A stretch of DNA of 8,711 nucleotides, from assembly GCA_012032065.1 (NCBI GenBank), contig JAAURV010000114.1:1-8711 (forward strand). The letters are read 5' to 3'. This document shows positions 6,869 to 8,711 of this stretch, in pieces. This DNA is from Hyphomicrobiales bacterium (GTDB taxonomy: Bacteria; Pseudomonadota; Alphaproteobacteria; Rhizobiales; Aestuariivirgaceae). Each line of letters starts with the position of its first letter. Positions within the stretch are counted from its first letter, which is position 1. Under the pieces are notes generated by a model. The model was not told the origin of the DNA, ran no database searches, and saw only the letters and a list, made by a program, of their open reading frames with translations. The translations under genes were made by a program, and so were the position numbers.

Positions 6869-7752
6869 TCAGTTCTGGGCCAACTGGCCCTTAGCCTTCA
6901 GTTTGGCGAACAGGAAATCGCGCGCGCTTTCAGCACCTGCCGTCTTCACCTTTTCGGCCCAGGCGTTGTAGTCGGCTTCCGACACCACATGCACTTCGAT
7001 CGGCATGAAAGCGTGGTCCTTGCCGCAGAGTTCCGAGCACTGGCCGTAGTAGACGCCTTCCTTGGTGGCGCGGAACCAGTCCTCGTTGAGGCGGCCCGGC
7101 ACGGCGTCCATTTTCATGCCGAAGGAAGGAATGGTCCACGCGTGAATGATGCCTTCCGGATCGGAAGTGACAATCATCTTCACCGTCTTGTTCACGGGGA
7201 CGACCATGGGAACATCGGTCGCGAGCAAATAGGGCACGCCCTTCTGCTCGGCTTCGGCCCTAGGCAACAAGTAGGCGGTGAAGCTCACACTGGCATTGCC
7301 TTCCGCGTCGACGCCGAGGTCGGGATATTCGTAAGTCCAGTTCCACGACGGATTGCCGATCACCTTGATGGTCAGGTCCGCGGCGGGAATGTCGCGCTGC
7401 AGATAGAGCAGGCGGAAGGAGGGAATGGCGATCGACACCAGAATGAGGATCGGGATCACCGTCCACAAGACTTCGACGAGCGAGTTGTGCGTCGTGGCTG
7501 AGGGAACCGGGTTCTTCCTGGCGCTGAACTTGACCATCACATAGAGCATCAGCCCCATGACGAAGAGCGTGATGAGCGTGATGACCACCAGGAGATAGTT
7601 GTGCAGCCAGCGGATGCCGTCACGACCGGGGTGACATAGTCCTGCAAGCCGATCTGCCACGGCTCGGGGTATCCGGCCGCCGCGAATGCCGCCGCGCTGC
7701 CGAAGCCAAGCGCCGCGGCGGCAGCACCGGCCAGAAGCCTGCTCAGTTTCAT
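6869..7752 (-). CDS. ctaC: Cytochrome c oxidase subunit II, frame broken by an apparent 1-nt deletion
   Basis: CoxB/CtaC carries the CuA centre that takes electrons from cytochrome c. The ATG at 7752 has a good GAGAGGG site and begins a signal peptide (MKLSRLLAGAAAAALGFG...) leading to YPEPWQIGLQDYVTPVV. The frame is then lost at 7620/7621 and resumes one frame over as GIRWLHNYLLVV. Restoring one base gives 294 aa, a normal length. The rest has two membrane helices, the aromatic patch SWNWTYEYPD, and a complete CuA site: His204 in IIHAW and CSELCGKDHAFM with Cys239, Glu241, Cys243, His247 and Met250 (restored numbering). There is no C-terminal cytochrome c domain. Downstream of the break the frame runs open to a GTG at 7660, but that reading would lack a signal peptide. 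Sequence error is likelier than real loss, since all other oxidase genes are intact. Confidence 0.93.
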
Positions 7753-7860
7753 GGTTGCCCTCTCATCATTGCCCGCCTCCGGACAAAAAAACCCGCCTGG
7801 AACTCTCGCTTTCCGGGCATTCCGTGGCCCGAGTCGGAGGGAGATTTTCAACCACATTCG

Positions 7861-7884
7861 CCCTCCCCCCGCAACCTTGCGGGG
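7861..7884. repeat. C-run/G-run hairpin, possible dispersed intergenic element
   Basis: CCCCGCA (7867-7873) pairs with TGCGGGG (7878-7884) around a 4-nt loop, and CCCTCC precedes it. The arrangement is similar to the CCCTCCCC/GGGGAGGG hairpin at 897-917. Both lie outside coding sequence, on the two sides of the oxidase operon. Membership of a genome-wide repeat family is an inference from these two copies. Confidence 0.5.
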
Positions 7885-7960
7885 CGCGGCAAAACGTCAT
7901 TGCGGAGAAGGGCTTGGCAGCAATACCCAATTCTGCCTCAATTGTCGCCGAAACGGCTCG

Positions 7961-7985
7961 AAGTTGCGGGTTTATGCCGCAACTT
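7961..7985. promoter_or_regulatory. 9-bp inverted repeat, possible operator
   Basis: AAGTTGCGG (7961-7969) and CCGCAACTT (7977-7985) are perfect inverted copies separated by 7 nt, with an 18-bp total dyad content. It sits in the divergent region, 15 nt upstream of the candidate -35 of the ialB-type gene, and has no T-run that would make it a terminator. A binding site for a dimeric regulator is plausible; no specific regulator can be assigned. Confidence 0.4.
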
Positions 7986-7999
7986 TCTGGATTTCACCG

Positions 8000-8028
8000 T
8001 TGTTTTCCGGCGAATCGGGGCGTATGAG
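8000..8028 (+). promoter_or_regulatory. Candidate promoter of the ialB-type gene
   Basis: TTGTTT (8000-8005) and TATGAG (8023-8028) are spaced by 17 nt, a weak match to a sigma-70-type promoter. Transcription would begin near 8035, about 20 nt before the GTG start. AAAAGGGG (8041-8048) then serves as the ribosome binding site, 8 nt before the start. The match is modest and other promoters are possible. Confidence 0.3.
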
Positions 8029-8056
8029 GCCGCCGGTCATAAAAGGGGTCTGTCCT

Positions 8057-8675
8057 GTGAGAATCACCGCGCCGTTCCGCATCCTGGCAGCCGCCGCGCT
8101 GGCCATGCTGGTCTTGCCGCATTCCGGAACTGAAAGTTTGCCCAGCAGCAGCAGACTCCGGGCAAGACCCAGTTCGGCCCGCGCGCCAACAAGCAGATGC
8201 CCAAGGGAGCGGCGGCGGAAGTTGTGGCCACCCATGGCTCATGGAAGATTCAATGCGAGACCCCGGCCAAGGGCCAGGAGACCGATGGCCAGGCCGCCGG
8301 CCAGAAGCAGTGCGGCATGGTGCAGGTGACGCGCAGCGAGAAGAACCAGAAAATCGGATGTCGCTGGTGATCGTCAAAGCCAAGCAGGGCGAGAAGGACG
8401 TGATCATGATGCGGGTGATGGCGCCGATCGGCGTTTATCTTCCGACGGGCGTGGCGCTGGAGATCGACGGCGGCGCGGTCGGGCGCGTGCCGTTCACCCG
8501 CTGCCTGCCGCAAATCTGCATCGCCTTCGCGGAGGCCTCCAAGGAAACCCTGGAGAAGATGCGCAAAGGCAACGCCGCCAACTTCATCATCTACGAAGCG
8601 CCGGGCCTTGGCGTGCCGATGAAGATTTCGCTCGAGGGATTCTCCAAGGCAATGGCGGCGCTGGACGAGTTCTGA
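8057..8675 (+). pseudogene. Invasion associated locus B (IalB)-type secreted protein, two apparent frameshifts
   Basis: The pieces read in three frames as one IalB-family protein, a secreted or periplasmic alphaproteobacterial family. A GTG at 8057 with a good AAGGGG site starts a signal peptide (ITAPFRILAAAALAMLVL). The frame changes between 8134 and 8139, then reads AQQQQTPGKTQFGPRANK and continues to KNQKIG. It changes again at 8357/8358 into MSLVIVKAKQGEKDVIMM and runs to the TGA at 8673-8675. Each change fits one missing base; restoring both gives 206 aa, normal for the family. Four cysteines match the family pattern: one in KIQCET, one in KQCGMV and two in TRCLPQICIAF. IalB is linked to erythrocyte invasion in Bartonella, but homologues are common in free-living species and their role is unclear. 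Sequence error or real decay are both possible. A start at 8241 would give only a truncated product. Confidence 0.85.
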
Positions 8676-8677
8676 GT

Positions 8678-8710
8678 CCGTCTCGATTTTTTCGACGCTT
8701 GGCGAGACGG
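8678..8710 (+). terminator. Possible terminator hairpin after the ialB-type gene
   Basis: CCGTCTCG (8678-8685) pairs perfectly with CGAGACGG (8703-8710), giving an 8-bp stem with a 17-nt loop that contains a T6 run. It begins 2 nt after the stop codon. The window ends one base later, so a T-tract after the stem cannot be checked. Confidence 0.5.
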
Positions 8711-8711
8711 T

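Larger units (their letters stand above)
7753..8056. other. Divergent intergenic region between coxB and the ialB-type gene
   Basis: This 304-nt non-coding stretch must hold the promoters of the oxidase operon (minus strand) and of the ialB-type gene (plus strand). It contains a C-run/G-run hairpin (7861-7884), a 9-bp inverted repeat (7961-7985), a possible plus-strand promoter (8000-8028) and a short inverted repeat CCGGCG/CGCCGG (8007-8012 with 8031-8036). A run of seven A (7785-7791) reads as a T-run on the minus strand, 33 nt before the coxB start; an imperfect stem (7796-7816) precedes it in the coxB leader. I could not identify a convincing sigma-70-like promoter for coxB. No protein-like frame was seen. 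Confidence 0.75.

Noticed and set aside
7615..7630. Programmed ribosomal frameshift in coxB
   Set aside because: No slippery heptamer or downstream structure is visible, and no such mechanism is known for this family. A missing base explains it better.
6869..7660. coxB starting at GTG 7660
   Set aside because: That reading lacks a signal peptide although an intact one lies just upstream in another frame with a good ribosome binding site.
1..8711. CRISPR array, transposon, phage or defence system
   Set aside because: No regularly spaced repeats, transposase, integrase, terminal repeats or defence-type domains were found. The region is mostly a standard oxidase operon.

Overview
The window is a stretch of GC-rich chromosome from an alphaproteobacterium, most likely of the Hyphomicrobiales (Rhizobiales). 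I infer this from the content of the cytochrome oxidase gene cluster, the small coxF gene between ctaB and ctaG, the DUF983 and SURF1 genes at its end, and an IalB-type gene divergent from coxB. I cannot name a genus.

Layout. Positions 1-215 hold no convincing gene but contain two strong inverted repeats. A MarR-type regulator with a cysteine-rich tail (216-833, +) follows. After a gap with three small hairpins comes a five-helix membrane protein of unknown function (1007-1582, +). From 7752 down to 1576 the minus strand carries one compact operon: coxB/ctaC, coxA/ctaD, ctaB, coxF (39 aa), ctaG, coxC/ctaE, a DUF983 gene and SURF1. The membrane-protein and SURF1 genes converge and overlap by 7 nt. 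A 304-nt region (7753-8056) separates coxB from a divergent IalB-type secreted protein gene (8057-8675, +), which is followed by a hairpin.

How the genes work together. coxB, coxA and coxC encode the three core subunits of an aa3-type cytochrome c oxidase. CtaB makes heme O, the precursor of heme A; the heme A synthase gene ctaA is not in the window. CtaG delivers copper to the CuB site in subunit I. SURF1 assists heme insertion and assembly. CoxF and the DUF983 protein are conserved companions of unknown role. Gene spacing is -4 to +37 nt, with stop/start overlaps at ctaD-ctaB (GTGA) and DUF983-SURF1 (ATGA), so this looks like a single transcript read from the coxB side.

The most notable sequence-level observation is that coxB has one apparent single-base deletion and the ialB-type gene has two, all within about 740 nt (7620-8358). 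The rest of the oxidase operon is intact. Local sequence error is the likeliest reason, but real gene decay cannot be excluded from the sequence alone. I found no CRISPR array, transposon, phage, RNA gene or clearly novel multi-gene system. The points that may be under-described are the Cys-tailed MarR protein, the orphan membrane protein and the palindromes at the left edge.
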